Shown here: piece by piece, positions 30,111 through 42,216 of the stretch
How positions within the stretch are numbered: position 1 is the first letter of the stretch
Layout: each line of letters begins with the position of its first letter
Origin: Amoebidium appalachense
Taxonomy: Eukaryota > Ichthyosporea
NCBI GenBank assembly: GCA_963693365.1
Contig: CAVNZM010000012.1
Location: 3,162,001-3,226,000, forward strand
Direction: 5' to 3'
Length of the DNA stretch: 64,000 nt
Made by a program: the position numbers and the translations under genes
Notes under the pieces: model-generated
The model's database searches: none
Told to the model about the DNA's origin: nothing
What the model saw: only the letters and a program-made list of their open reading frames with translations

Positions 30111-31676
30111 TTAGTAATGTACATGCCGAACCATGTTTTTCAAGTTCAAACCAAATGTGGCTATGTTCTTAGCATCAATGTTTCAATTCATGAATCTATT
30201 AATATTAGCTAAGCATTTGTAAACCACCACATGAATTTAAGTGTTCCCCCCAAAATCCTTCCCTTGCCAATATTAGATCCATGAATGGCAGCCGCAGCAA
30301 CCCCCCCAGCCTCCCCAATACTTGATTATAGTCACTGTACACGTACTGTGATGTGGTTCACAGTGTGTACCATGCATGAGTATCTGGGTCACAAGTTGCG
30401 GCTGAATATGATTTGAAATTAGGGAAGAGACTCTCTGGTGGGTGCACGTGGGCGGGACAAGGGGGGGGGGGGGGGGGGGGGGGGGGGGAGCCACAGGGGG
30501 GGAGAGGGGTACCGGTGGGGGGATGGGTAAATGTGGGTGTACATGTGTGAGTGTATGTGTCTGTGTGTGTTTGTGCTTGTTGTGTCACAGCGTGTGTGTA
30601 CAGTGTGTCAGTGTGTACTTGAGTGCGTGTGCGTGCGTGGGAGGGGGGTGGGGGGTGGCCCTGGTGGGGCGGGGGGGGGGGGGGGGGGGAGGGGGGGGGG
30701 GGGGGGGGGAGGGGTAACCACACGCTCTGCCGAAGTGCTGTCCGAAGTTTCGATAATACGCCCCCACCCACCGCACAACCCATCTTGTGGCCTTCACCGA
30801 GCTGCATGCACTAGTGCCGGGCACGGCCAGTCACCGTATGAATATTATAAAAAAAATAGCCACGCACGTCCGTGCGTGACACTGACATGTACTGGCGGTT
30901 CACGTGGCCATGGCGCACTTTGGAAAGGAAGGATTTCCCGCCAAATTTCGAAACATCAGTCGTCATGGTGTTTCTAGATGGCCGTGGGAGTCGCGTGGCC
31001 GTGGTGTTTCTAGATGGCCGTGGTCGTCATGTACTTACCCTTCGTTCTTAGCCGTGTCTGTCTGTGCGTCAGCAAGATTAATAATGTGCGCTTTGATACA
31101 TGTATTTTCGTTTTGTCTACACGGTCTATATTTCGTATTATCTCGGACACACAGCTGCAGGCGCAGTGACTTCGCCAAGCCCATTTTATTTCCTTTGCTA
31201 TGCGCGTTGCGCAACCGTAATCTGAGTCATCTAAATTCCATCCTAAATGAGAAATCCTATTATTTGTCTATATTTAGAACTACCAATCAGAGCTGATCTT
31301 CAATAGTTGGTTCTTTTTCTCGTGCAGTCAGTGGATTCCTTTTTGCGGTGTTTATGGTTTGGCAATACCTGTTGATCAAAACTCTGTTCAAAACAAATTT
31401 GAGAAAACTCCTCGGGGGAGACACAAATAAATAGCAAGGCCCATCGAGCGGTTTCGAGAACTGTTTCGCCGAGTCACACACCGACATCATTGTACAATGG
31501 TGTACTGAACACAACCCATCCCCCTCTCCATCAACAACTCACACCTATCAGTTGTTAAACTCATGCTTACCGATTTTTTCAGGGAAACATTTCATTTATA
31601 CTACTAAGTAGCCTAAAGCCAACAGCGTCGTAACACTTTCTTTGGTGTGCGAGCAAACATATTACAGCCTGCAAAC

Positions 31677-32837
31677 ATGTCTCTACCCAAAGTTTGTACC
31701 TTTGTTACCCTTCTCTTCGGTTATTCCACCACAATTACATCCGCCACATCCAATACACGCCGTGCAGAATGCGTTGTTTCCGCGCAGGGAAAGTGTTACA
31801 GCAACCTGGTTGACGCGGTTGCAGCTTCGTCAGATGGTGCTGTAGTGACCATCAAAACAGACATCACCGTAACCCAGGAAATACCCGTGGATAAATCCAT
31901 CACAATCAAGGGAAGTGGGCGAAAAACAGTCACGGCGAAACTTTCCTCGGGTCCCACCGCGTCAATATTCCGTGCAAAGGAGTCCGGAATACTCATAACA
32001 CTCAAAGACCTGAACTTCGTTAACCAAGGGGAATGGGGGTCTGTCATTCGTTCAACCGAACTTGGCACAGGCTCGTCACCGACCCCACCCACGGTCGGAC
32101 CCACCAACCTTGTTATGCAAAATTGCGACGTGAGTAATTTCCGTACGGGCGGGCGGGGCGGGGCGGCTGTGGCACTAGGATGGGTTGACCGTGTCTCTAT
32201 TACCAGCGTGAATTTCAAAAACAATAAAGTGGAGACGCAGGCACCTGATAGCCCCATGTACGAGGGAGGGGGTTCTATTTGGATCTTCAACGCGTACGGT
32301 CCTGTGAAGATAAGCGGGAAATTCGACGGGAACCAAAATTTATACGGGCACGGGGAGGGAGGGGCTTTTGCTCTAAATTTCCTGGAAGGAAGTGCTGATA
32401 TTTCTGGAACATTCACGAACAACCGTGCAAATGGTGGGGGTGCAATCTTCATGGGTGATATACCCGAAGGTTCAAAGGTTTCAATTTCCGGTACATTTAC
32501 GAATAACGAAGCGCAGGATAACGGTTGGATGAAGGGCGCGCGTGGTGGGGCAGCATGGTTGCAGTTTATTGCCGGCACGGTGAATATTAAAGGAACATAC
32601 AGCAACAACCTCTGTTCGGCGGGGCGCGGTGGTGCGTTTGCGAATAATCGCATCAGATCTTCGGGCGTGGTAAATTTCAGGGGGTCCTATAGTAACAACA
32701 GGGCAACCAACGGTGCGTCGGTGTGGGATACTTACTATGAGGAGTCAGGTGAATTCAACGATCATGCAGACGTTGCTAATAGTAACCCCAAGCCATGGTA
32801 TAGGTTCAAAACTAACAAGTATGCGCCCGACAACTAA
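31677..32837 (+). CDS. Secreted Pmp-like right-handed beta-helix protein
   Basis: A single exon of 386 residues. ATG at 31677 is chosen because it opens a signal peptide (MSLPKVCTFVTLLFGYSTTI); an upstream GTG in frame is not a eukaryotic start. Residues 40-90 (SNLVDAVAASSDGAVVTIK, then ITIKGSG) look like the start of a pectate-lyase-like beta-helix. At least six repeats of a GGA-type motif followed by G[TKS][FY]xxN come next (GGAFALNF with GTFTNNRA, GGGAIFMG with GTFTNNEA, GGAAWLQF with GTYSNNLC, and so on), the pattern of chlamydial polymorphic membrane proteins. No C-terminal autotransporter barrel, membrane helix or anchor is seen, so it should be secreted. No catalytic residues were recognised, and the function is unknown. 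A bacterial origin is possible, but the repeats are low in information. Confidence 0.85.
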   Translation: MSLPKVCTFVTLLFGYSTTITSATSNTRRAECVVSAQGKCYSNLVDAVAASSDGAVVTIKTDITVTQEIPVDKSITIKGSGRKTVTAKLSSGPTASIFRAKESGILITLKDLNFVNQGEWGSVIRSTELGTGSSPTPPTVGPTNLVMQNCDVSNFRTGGRGGAAVALGWVDRVSITSVNFKNNKVETQAPDSPMYEGGGSIWIFNAYGPVKISGKFDGNQNLYGHGEGGAFALNFLEGSADISGTFTNNRANGGGAIFMGDIPEGSKVSISGTFTNNEAQDNGWMKGARGGAAWLQFIAGTVNIKGTYSNNLCSAGRGGAFANNRIRSSGVVNFRGSYSNNRATNGASVWDTYYEESGEFNDHADVANSNPKPWYRFKTNKYAPDN

Positions 32838-33815
32838 TGAGTTAGCCCAGGATTGTTTCGACAAGTTTTGGGCTATCTCCCGGTTCTTGATATGCCACTC
32901 AACGGGATTAATGGTCCGATTTTTACCGTTAAGTTGTTGCAAGATTTCATTAATCGAATATAAATATGTTGGATGTACTTTTCCATATATGAACGATCTT
33001 TCTTTCTTGAAGTTGGTGCCCACAACCAGCTAGACAATACATACATACCAGTAATGATTGGACGACCAAAAGTTGGCAGGGAAGAGAGATAGTTTCGTAC
33101 GGTATAATCAACAGGGATGGGCTAAATTTAAGGTTTTCCGAATTTAAATTTGTGGGGCTAGGAAATTGGAATGATGAAAAATCAAGATTTGTTCCTTTTG
33201 TCCGTTTGGGCTAGCTAGCGGTGTCTGGAAGATAGATTCTAGCTGGCTACAGCCGAAATTCATGTAATCTTGAACACAGCCTACCTCCTGTAACAATGAT
33301 TTTGGGGATTTTCTTTAACGTGCCTACTGTAGCTCTTGTGCAAGCTTCACTTTTCCCTGGTTTGCATGTTTTATGTTTGACTCTCGACTCAATCTATCTC
33401 AAGGCACTATAAATAACGACGACCAAGCTCAATATCACTCTTGTGTAGAGTTATAGTGCCTGTTTAACCGTTTTTAAATGATTGCATAAAAATATCCACC
33501 AACCTTTCACTCATGATGTTTACCGGGCATAGTATCTACGTGCAGTGATAAGGGGACCACTGTGACGTCTTTCTATGAAATGTAAGGGAATAAAAGATTT
33601 CCATAAAATAACAATACTGGTGCATCACTGAACTGAATGTGGGCCCTCCTCACGTTTTTTTGTTGTTGTGGGGGGCCCGGGGGGAGAGGGGGAAAGAGAG
33701 AAAGGGGGGGGGGGGGGGGGGGGGGGGGGGGAGGGGGAGGGAGGGAGAAGGTGGGGGGGGGAACTCGTTCCACCTTTTCAATGTCTATCTGGAGTCGATC
33801 CCCCCCCCCTCTCCC

Positions 33816-33846
<31 letters not shown>

Positions 33847-33953
33847 AAGGCTACTCTCCTTCTCTCCGCCCCCTTATCTCTCTCCTTCCCCGTGCCCTGC
33901 CATGTATGATTCCCATCTCAGTACCGGGCTCACTGCGTACTCAAACCCCCCAG

Positions 33954-34007
<54 letters not shown>

Positions 34008-34016
34008 GAAAAAAAA

Positions 34017-34052
<36 letters not shown>

Positions 34053-34093
34053 TAGAAAAAAGGAAAAGAGAAAAGAGAAAAATGAAAAAAGCT
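33954..34093 (+). repeat. Poly-C run joined to A-rich tract
   Basis: 52 C bases (33954-34005) followed by a run of A and AAAAG units. On the minus strand this reads T-rich then 52 G. Confidence 0.92.
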
Positions 34094-34898
34094 TTTAAAA
34101 AAAGAAACGACAAAGGCGCTGAGCCGAGCAGCCCATCGATCCCTTCGAGCTCCCTCTTCCCCGCCTTCCCCCTCCTGTCGAAAACACAAAAACACACACA
34201 TACACACACACAAACATCCCTAGTTTCTCTCCACACCCCCCCCCCCCCCCCCCCCCTCTCCCGCCCCCAAAGCCCCCAAGCCCCTCCCCCCTCCCCCTCC
34301 CCCCCCCCCGTCCGGCACCCCTTTCCCCTCCCATTACTTCTTTTTTAGACAACCCTCCCCTGTTTCCAAACCTCTCAGGCTGTCTGTTTAGCTCGTCGCC
34401 GTCATACTGGCACACACCTATTTCCACGAACAGCAAGCCATTGGAAAAAACAGAATCGTAATAGCAGCGACAGATCGTTACACGTGTTACACGCACAACA
34501 GATATTAACACACCGTCGTTTCTTTTTAAAATTGTTGTTGTGGAGGTGGTGGTGGGAGGGGGAAGCTTAAGGGGGGGAGGGAGAGGGGGGGGGGGGGGGG
34601 GGACACGTTGATTCCCACCACCCACTAAAGGGCTGCCATTTTTTCTCCCCTCAACCCTGCCCCTGGCCATGAATCAATGAAAGCAGGTACCGGTAGGGAT
34701 ACAAATAAACGGGGTAATGTTCGTCCCAGCAAAGGACGGTCACCCCCATCCCCCCCCCTCCCCCCCCCCCCTCTCCCCTCCACCCCTCCCCCCGCCCTCC
34801 CCCTCTCCCCCCCCCCTCCCCACCCCCCCTACCGCCACCTGGCGGAACCGAAGAACCACACACACACACACAAAAAAACAAAACATGCATACACATGC

Positions 34899-34910
<12 letters not shown>

Positions 34911-34984
<74 letters not shown>
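34911..34984. repeat. (CA)n microsatellite
   Basis: About 37 CA units after a GCGCGC border, followed by poly-C. Confidence 0.95.
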
Positions 34985-34988
<4 letters not shown>

Positions 34989-35495
34989 CCCCCCCCCCCC
35001 CCCCCCCCCCCCCCATTTGCTCGGGAATGAAGGATTTTGTAGGGGGAATGCAAGCCTGGTTTCGTTTGCCGTGGACCATTGCAACGGGGAAAAATCGGAC
35101 AAATTATAAAAGCGTAATGAACCAGATGATTCCCTAGCACATTGTCGCCAGAATCTTAGACTCTATGATAGCACATCGAAACCCGCATAATTGAATCATC
35201 TATAAATTTATACGAGCATATAATAACCTGAAGACTGCGAAACTCTCCCAGGGGAAAAAAATGTCCGTTGCACTGAGTTAGCTGGGGCATGTGATTGGGG
35301 AAGGGGGCTTGCCAATGGGGAAGAGGGGGGAGGGAAGGGGGGGAAGAGGGGGGGGGGGGGGAGGGGGAAGGGGGAGGGGGGGGAGGGGGGGGGGGGGGAG
35401 TTAGGAGAGGGAGGGCCGGGTACTTACAGGTGTGCACGTTGGTGGGTGGCCACGGGTGTCATTGTGTTGGTGTGTGTGCATCTGTCTGTGTGAAC

Positions 35496-35496
<1 letters not shown>

Positions 35497-35578
<82 letters not shown>
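35497..35578. repeat. (GT)n microsatellite
   Basis: About 41 GT units, 500 bases after the CA tract, so the two form an inverted pair. Confidence 0.95.
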
Positions 35579-35853
35579 AACTAGTGCGTGCACTAGCGTG
35601 TGAGTGTGTTTGACAATGTGTGTGTGTGTGCATGTTTGTGCATGCATGCATGTATATGTGTGTGTGTGTGTATGTGTGCATATCGTCTGTACATGCCACA
35701 AGAGTGTGGTGCGTGCGTACGCAAGTTTTCGGCATGTACATGTGTACATCCTGTGTGCATGCATGTCTGTGTCTGTGTGTTTCTGTGTTTAAAAAATTGG
35801 TGCAGGTAGTGGTGTTGGCGATGGCGGTGGAGGCGGCGGTGGTGATGATGTGT

Positions 35854-35884
<31 letters not shown>

Positions 35885-37110
35885 GGGGGGGGGTTGCCTG
35901 TTGAGCCTCGGCAGCTAGAAACATACTATGACGGTGGGCCGGCGGCCGGCGGCGGAAGGGCGGGGGAGGGGGGGGGGGGGGGGGGGTGGAGGGGTCGTTC
36001 TTTATCTGGGTATATGAAAGCAGCACGTGTACATACATGTTTATCATGCAGTACTACTAATTAGGCACTTGTCTGCATGGCAAGGTGAACAAATAATGGT
36101 AAATCTTCGATGGTAATTCTGATAGTGACCGTCCACACTACTCATAAGTTGATAAATTTCTAAAAACTTTTTAAGTAGACATGAAGCAGGGTTGCGTGCC
36201 ACACATGTTGGGATTCAAGTGTAAAAACGAGCGGATTAGCTATATTTGGTAACAGGATCGAGCTGGGCAAAAAAAAAAAAATTGTGCAGCTAGATAGGGA
36301 TGTATACTGGAACACTGCATGTTCCTCACGTATTTGAAAATCCAGCAACATGCATTTGGATATACCCGTATATCCCGATGTTACCGTAAAAGAGTAGCAC
36401 GTTTTCATTCTCCCCCCCCCCCCCCCCCCCATATTTACTATGTGGACCCCTGGGTACCGATTGACTTATATTTATGTAGGCTATCCGAATATCCACATAA
36501 AACAAAAATATATCCAAAAAGAGCGTAAGTGCTAAGGTGAAAAGAACCGTGCAGTAAAACATAATAAAATTCTCATCCGTGTGCCTAGTTGTAAAGGTCG
36601 CATTTAGCAAAAACAGCCGCCAAGCAAGTAAACCATATCAGGCACAAATGACCCACATATTCTATCAAAGAAAACTGTTATGCAAAGAAAACCGTTAAAC
36701 ACCAGTGCTGTTCCTGCAGCTAATACTACATGTGGGATATAAAACTGTATATCTGAAACTATCTTCCAGATACTAAAAGCACGTTTTTTTTTAAAGCTAA
36801 AGGAAACAGGTGACAATTGCTATGTAGTGGATAGAACATATCCAATGTTCACACACACACACACACAAGATAAAAACAAATTAAGGATCATGCAATACTG
36901 GCTAAAAATTGGATAGATACACGAAAATTTGAAGAGAACTAAGTAAATGAGGATACCCCTCCCCCTCCCCAAACACACACACACATACGCACACACACAC
37001 ACACACAGACACACCAAATAACAATCTTACATAGGCTTCGGCCAATATAACTGCAAACAGATGGAACAAAACTAAACAGTAAACCTTGCAAACAAAACAA
37101 CAAAACAAAA

Positions 37111-40030
37111 TCACACTGATTCTGTGGTGCCCACCGGGCTATACCCCGACACCTTCTTCACCATCACCTCCGCCCCCGGCACCGACCCAGTCTCCACCGT
37201 ACACATCTCCTCCTCCGAATCCTCCTCCCCATCGCTCCCATCTTCGTGATCGAGGAAATTGCTGTATGTTTCCGCCTGAACCGGCTTGTACACGCGGCCG
37301 CGCCGGCGGCAACAACACACGACGAGCGAAATTACAATCGCAATAATGATCGCAGCGGCGCACCCGGCCCCGATCATCGCCGGCATAGGATTCTCCTTGA
37401 TCATATCCTGGGCCGTGGAGATCTTATCGGTCAGAACCTTACCGATGTCGTTCATTACAGAACCGGGCGTGGGGGTGTTGGCGGGGGGTTGGTTGGCGGC
37501 GGGGGGTTCCGAGCAAGGTCCCTCGTGTGCAAGGGTGAGGTGCGCGGATCCGGTCTTTTCGGCGATGCACACGGCATAACGGAACATACACGGGTTTGGG
37601 TAGGTTATCCCGTCGCTTGCGCACATGGGGCGATACTCCTTGGTGCAGATGGGAGAACACTCGTGGTCTGTCGGTTCGGTGGGTGCAGGGGTAGAGGTAG
37701 GCGTGGGCATAGGGGACGCGGATTCGCACTCTCCCTCGTGCGCGAATTTGAGGGATTTGTCGCGGCATGCGGCGGCTTTGAACATGCACTTGTTCCCGTA
37801 CGTGCGCCTGTCCGACCCGCAGACAGGCATGTACTCCATCGTGCACACCTCTGGACACTCCTTCTCCGTGTCGACGGAAGGGAGGGGAATCGCGTCGCAC
37901 GCTCCCTGGCGAGTAACGACGATGTTTGCGGATTTGTCTTGGCACGCCGCAACCGCCAACTTGCACACGTTGCTGTATGTTTTTCCGTCGCTACCACACA
38001 CGGGGGCATAATCCATCGGGCAGAACGTCTCGCACTCCTCCTTGGAAGAGAAGGATGGCGATGGGAGGGTGTTCATTTTGTCGCAGCTCATTGACGCTTT
38101 AACCGTTAGTGTGATCTTCTGCTCACATGCTTGCTGTCTCATCACGCAGTCGTTGGAGTATGTCTTTCCGTCGCTAGCGCACACGGGCGCGAAAATGCGC
38201 GGGCACGGAAGGAAGCATCTGTCGGAAACAATGGTCGGCATGTCGACGATTGGCGATGGCGTCGCAGATGCGGAAGCGGGACCTGTGGCGCATGAACCTT
38301 GATGTTCGACCATGAGATCCTGCCCGGTCTCACATGCGGCGGTGCGCATGAGGCATTCGTTGGTGTATGTTTTACCGTTGTCCGCACACACTGGCATGTA
38401 GATGCGCGGGCAGGGAATGAAGCACTTTCCAATACCCACCGCAGGCTCTTCGGCTGGTGGCTCGCTCTTGGCTGCTGGAGATGATGGGCTCGCGGGAGTG
38501 GCGGATGGGGTGATGACACGTGCGTGTGGATCGTCGCAATCACCCTCACGGGCAACCGTGATGGCTATGTTCTGTTCGCATGAATGTCGTCTCATTTCAC
38601 ACTCGTTGCCATACGTCTTGCCGTCGCTACCACACACAGGCATGAAGATGCGCGGACATGGGATGAAGCACTTTTCCTTGTCCTCGTGTTTTTCTTCCCC
38701 GCCAACACCATTCACCATACCCCCACCCATCATACTATTACCTCCTTCTCCGCCCTCGTGTCTCTCTTCGTCGGTTGTGCCACTCATCATCCCCCCACCC
38801 ATCATATTACCACTGCTGCCCCCACCCATCATACTATCACTACTCCCCTCACCCATCAATCCACTCTTGGAACCGCCCATCATGTCACCTTTACTACCCC
38901 CCATCACTGCGTCATCTTCCATGACAATCTCGGCACCGTTAGCTTCCATTTCTCCCGTCAATTCTTCCGGTGTGAAAACATGAGTGATGGGACCGTTTGT
39001 TTTCGCCGTCTGGGCCACGGCCTGTGACGCAGCTGTCGTCATTCCCTCTTCCATCTCCTTAACCTCCTTCATGGCTTCCTGGAAAACCTCGCCGATTTCG
39101 GGTGCAGCAGGTTCTGTGAAACAATGTAACGAGTAAGAAAAACGGTGCCTTTACAATTTGTTATATGACAGCCAGCTAGCGGTTATGGCACCCATCCGTC
39201 CCCAACAATTTTGCATACCAAACACAAAGGGTGACATGACCCAAACAGGCAGCTTCGGCACCAATGTGTTTTCGAAAAGCCAGTGTGTACTTTAGTTGTG
39301 CGGAAGAAACAGCGCGCGCATCAGGAAAAGTGAGAGAAAAATATACCGCACATTCCCCCCTCAAGTGAGAGAGGCCAACCCAAAAATGACGGTCAATTTA
39401 TCGTCTCCCGACGCACAGAGGCAAGAAGGAAAAGAGCAAAAATATTCTCTCCGGCCGGGAATCGAACCCGGGTCTTCCGCGTGACAGGCGGAGATACTAA
39501 CCACTATACTACCGAAGACGGTTGAGGGGGCCGACAATAGCAGAGACACAAACATTAAATGCAAACAAATGGATGATGATTATTCCTGTTGCCTGAGCCG
39601 ACACATTCCGCACCAAGGGCCCTTTGCAGCCATAACGTTGCAACACACTCACAGCTACCCCGCGAATTCAAAACGCCACTGCCCGCTGGTTGACGAAAAG
39701 TTTTCGTTACGTGCCGAGAAAGAAAAAAACGAGCAAGGATCGAGCCAATATTGCTTACGGAAAGCTATCAAGAGAGAACGAAGAACCAATAAGAGAATGA
39801 AGACATAAGAATCCACCAGTGAAAGTGTTATGAGGCTTCATACCTTTCTGAAGGAAGTTTTCCATGTTCTGCATCACGTTCTCAAGTTCTCCCTCCTCCA
39901 CCGGGGCCTCCTCCTCTAACTCATCTCCTGCGAATATGCCAAGTCCGCTAACAGGAACGGTATCGGCAGCAACCACGTGATTTACTACAGCCGATAGGGT
40001 TGCAAACCCTACGAACACAACTGGCTTCAT
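37111..40030 (-). CDS. Six-Kazal type I membrane protein
   Basis: Exons 40030-39844 and 39113-37111 (minus), intron phase 1, 729 residues. Exon 1 gives a signal peptide ([21 protein letters not shown]) and an acidic part. Exon 2 gives a Met/Gly-rich stretch (about 133-198, many MMGG units), then six Kazal domains at about 211-255, 293-337, 362-406, 423-468, 482-525 and 548-596, each with six Cys and a [17 protein letters not shown] core. Pro/Ser/Thr linkers separate them. One membrane helix (about 642-664) is followed by a CCCRRR junction and an acidic tail with YKPV, TYSNF and YSPV. Kazal domains inhibit serine proteases. By position after the second Cys, P1 is Arg in domains 1-3, Met in 4-5 and Lys in 6, suggesting mainly trypsin-like targets at the cell surface; this is inference. 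The intron contains a tRNA gene on the same strand. Confidence 0.93.
39438..39442 (-). terminator. Pol III T-run terminator of tRNA-Asp
   Basis: Five T on the minus strand, four bases after the tRNA 3' end, the usual Pol III stop signal. Confidence 0.75.
39447..39518 (-). tRNA. tRNA-Asp (anticodon GUC)
   Basis: 72 bases reading from 39518 down to 39447. The acceptor stem TCTTCGG pairs with CCGGAGA (one G-T pair) and the discriminator is G. The D arm and A box contain TAGTATAGTGGTTAG. The anticodon stem TCCGC/GCGGA encloses the loop CTGTCAC, with GTC at 39485-39483. The T arm and B box contain GGTTCGATTCC. CCA is not encoded, and there is no intron. The sequence is close to animal tRNA-Asp. 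It lies within the only intron of the Kazal gene, in the same direction, so Pol II transcripts of that gene pass through it. Confidence 0.96.
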
Positions 40031-42183
40031 TCTAATAGATTTCAGGGGAAAAAATCTACATAAGAATTTGCGCTTGAACCTCTGAGGAAAGGAAAAGCTT
40101 AAATCCTTTTCCTACTGCTGCTTGATGCGAAGTCTGTATTCAAGCCTTGCCTTTAGCACAAGCTGGCTACGGCTACTAGTGTCTCGCCTATCAAAGTGCT
40201 CTTGAAATCACTGTATAGCGACTCACGATCTTACGGATCGATTGGTAACAGTGGTAACACAGTTTCACAGCCCCATTACAGCTTCCACCAAGGGAATAGA
40301 TGATGGCAGACTGCAGACTCTAGTGCGCTGACCAGATATCGAATGCGAAAAATATAGAGCCCTGGATACTAGAACTGGCTCCTGAGGTATTCTGCAAAAT
40401 TTGTTAATAAACCCCAAGTGTACGGACAATATGAGGGGTTACGATAGACATTATAAAAGAAAAAGAAAACTTAAACAAATATACGGTTTACATTCTATTC
40501 TTCTAATTGCCGATCAAGCCCGAAAATTCGGATTTTTCTTGGTATGTTTTCAAGCCCCGGAGTATTTTTGCCTGGGTGGGGTGTATGGTATTTTTCATCC
40601 CAGTCAAAGGGGGATGAAGGGGGGTTCCTATTGTAGCTTACCATGAAACTTTTTTTCTTTTGACTCGGGTTTACATGAAACTTTTTTTTCTTCTCTTGAC
40701 TGGGATTTATTGATCAGTGGTCCAGTGGATATGAAGGCTTGCGGAGGCTTACCATAAACTGAAAAATTGATGGTATTTTCTTTTTTTTTTTTTTTTTTTT
40801 TTCTCGAAAAGTTTAGGGGATTTTTTACCGTAAAAACGGGGTTATGGTTGGGCCTGTAAATGCCGATTCAAATTATCCTATGCATTCCTGTCGAACTGGG
40901 CGATTCGCACAAGTTTGCAAATGTATCGAAACTGCATTCATTGTTACAATTTCAAGGAAAGCTATTTTTATCAAAGTTTACATAGAATGATTCTATAATA
41001 TATGATGATAGAATATTAACATGACCATTGGCCGTACTTAACAAAGATCTGCACATAGCCATGCGCTATACCGATTACCGTAAAAGTGTCCTACATGTCC
41101 TATGTGTGCTTTCTTTTACACCTCTTCAGCGAGGCTTGTTTCATGTCACCCTTTGATTGGTAGAATTTATACCGGCAGATTAAGTAGCATGGGGTTTCCA
41201 CATCTACCAATTTTCAAACTTCATTTAACAACTCTTAGTATGTAAATTGAAATTCAAAAAGGGGGATCACAACTACTTTGGAGAGCAAGGGGGCTTGCTG
41301 CCGGCTGGGTTCGAAGTTTGAGTTTGCAAATGTCGAGATCTGCCTCACGATCGCACTCGGATGTTGCTCGATCAATACGGCGTTTTTTTTAAGGGGGTGG
41401 GCAACCATTCAACGCAAAAGAACACACTATTAGTTCCTGATCAGAGCACGATACATAGAGCAGCATATATATGCACCTAGAGTTCCTGAATGTGTCTGCC
41501 TGATTGCAGTGGGACAGCTTGAGGTTCGAACAGCGTGTTTAAACGGCAAGTGCTGGAGACAGAAGGTGCCTCCCTCCAGCCGCCACCTTCCCTCCCCCCC
41601 CCCCCCCCCCCCAACCCCCACCCCCACCCTCTTACCCCCGCCTCGCTTCCCCCTATTCCCAACCCCCCCCCCCCCCCCCCCCCGCCTCCCCCCTCTTGGA
41701 TCCCCTCCGATCCCCGAATCCCCCAAACCAATCCTTACTGTCCTCTACTCCCTCCCCAAGTGCAGCAAGCCCAGTTTTGCTCATGCCATGAGGTTCCAGA
41801 GAGATCTCTCGTATGCAAGCGCCAACTGGCTTTTGGCGAACTGGCTCTTGGCATTTCAAATCCATAAAAGGAGCAACTGCCCCTCCCCCGCCTCCCCCCC
41901 CCCCCCCCCGTCCCTCCCCACCAACCGCCGCTGTTTCTAGCCTTCTTCCTTATCTTCCAAATGTTCCTCGGGGTTTTGGCTTCCCATCTGGTATTCAGCC
42001 CCTGGTGTAAACATGGTTGCCCACCGATTCCTTTGAATTCCGAAGCCCTCCCACCTCTTTTTCCCAACGGCCTTCCCCCCCCCCCCCCCCCCCCCCTCCC
42101 CCCCCCTCTTCCCCCAATTCTCCTCCCGTGAGCTCCCTCCTTCCTCTGACCACCCCCTGACCTTCCCCTCTGACCCCCACTCC

Positions 42184-42216
<33 letters not shown>

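Larger units (their letters stand above)
28300..31676. other. Intergenic stretch with repeats
   Basis: After about 350 bases of likely 3' UTR: poly-C (28660-28720), poly-G (29160-29460), a long GA/G region, poly-G at 30463-30488 and 30670-30712. A short duplicated segment (GTGTTTCTAGATGGCCGTGG at about 30969 and 31003) follows, then about 600 bases of plain sequence before the next gene. No gene was recognised. Confidence 0.65.
32838..37110. other. Intergenic stretch with repeats
   Basis: 32838-33640 is plain AT-rich sequence with nothing recognised. 33690-34330 has poly-G, then a 52-base C run (33954-34005) joined to A-rich sequence. CA (34911-34984) and GT (35497-35578) tracts follow, then GT-rich variants and poly-G to 35990. 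36000-37110 is AT-rich with small CA runs and probably includes the 3' UTR of the minus-strand Kazal gene. Confidence 0.65.

Noticed and set aside
31647-31676. Upstream in-frame GTG start for the beta-helix protein
   Set aside because: Not a eukaryotic start; the ATG at 31677 directly opens the signal peptide.
37246-38094. 282-codon plus-strand frame opposite the Kazal gene
   Set aside because: Shadow of the Kazal repeats; the real frame is on the minus strand with six conserved Cys patterns.
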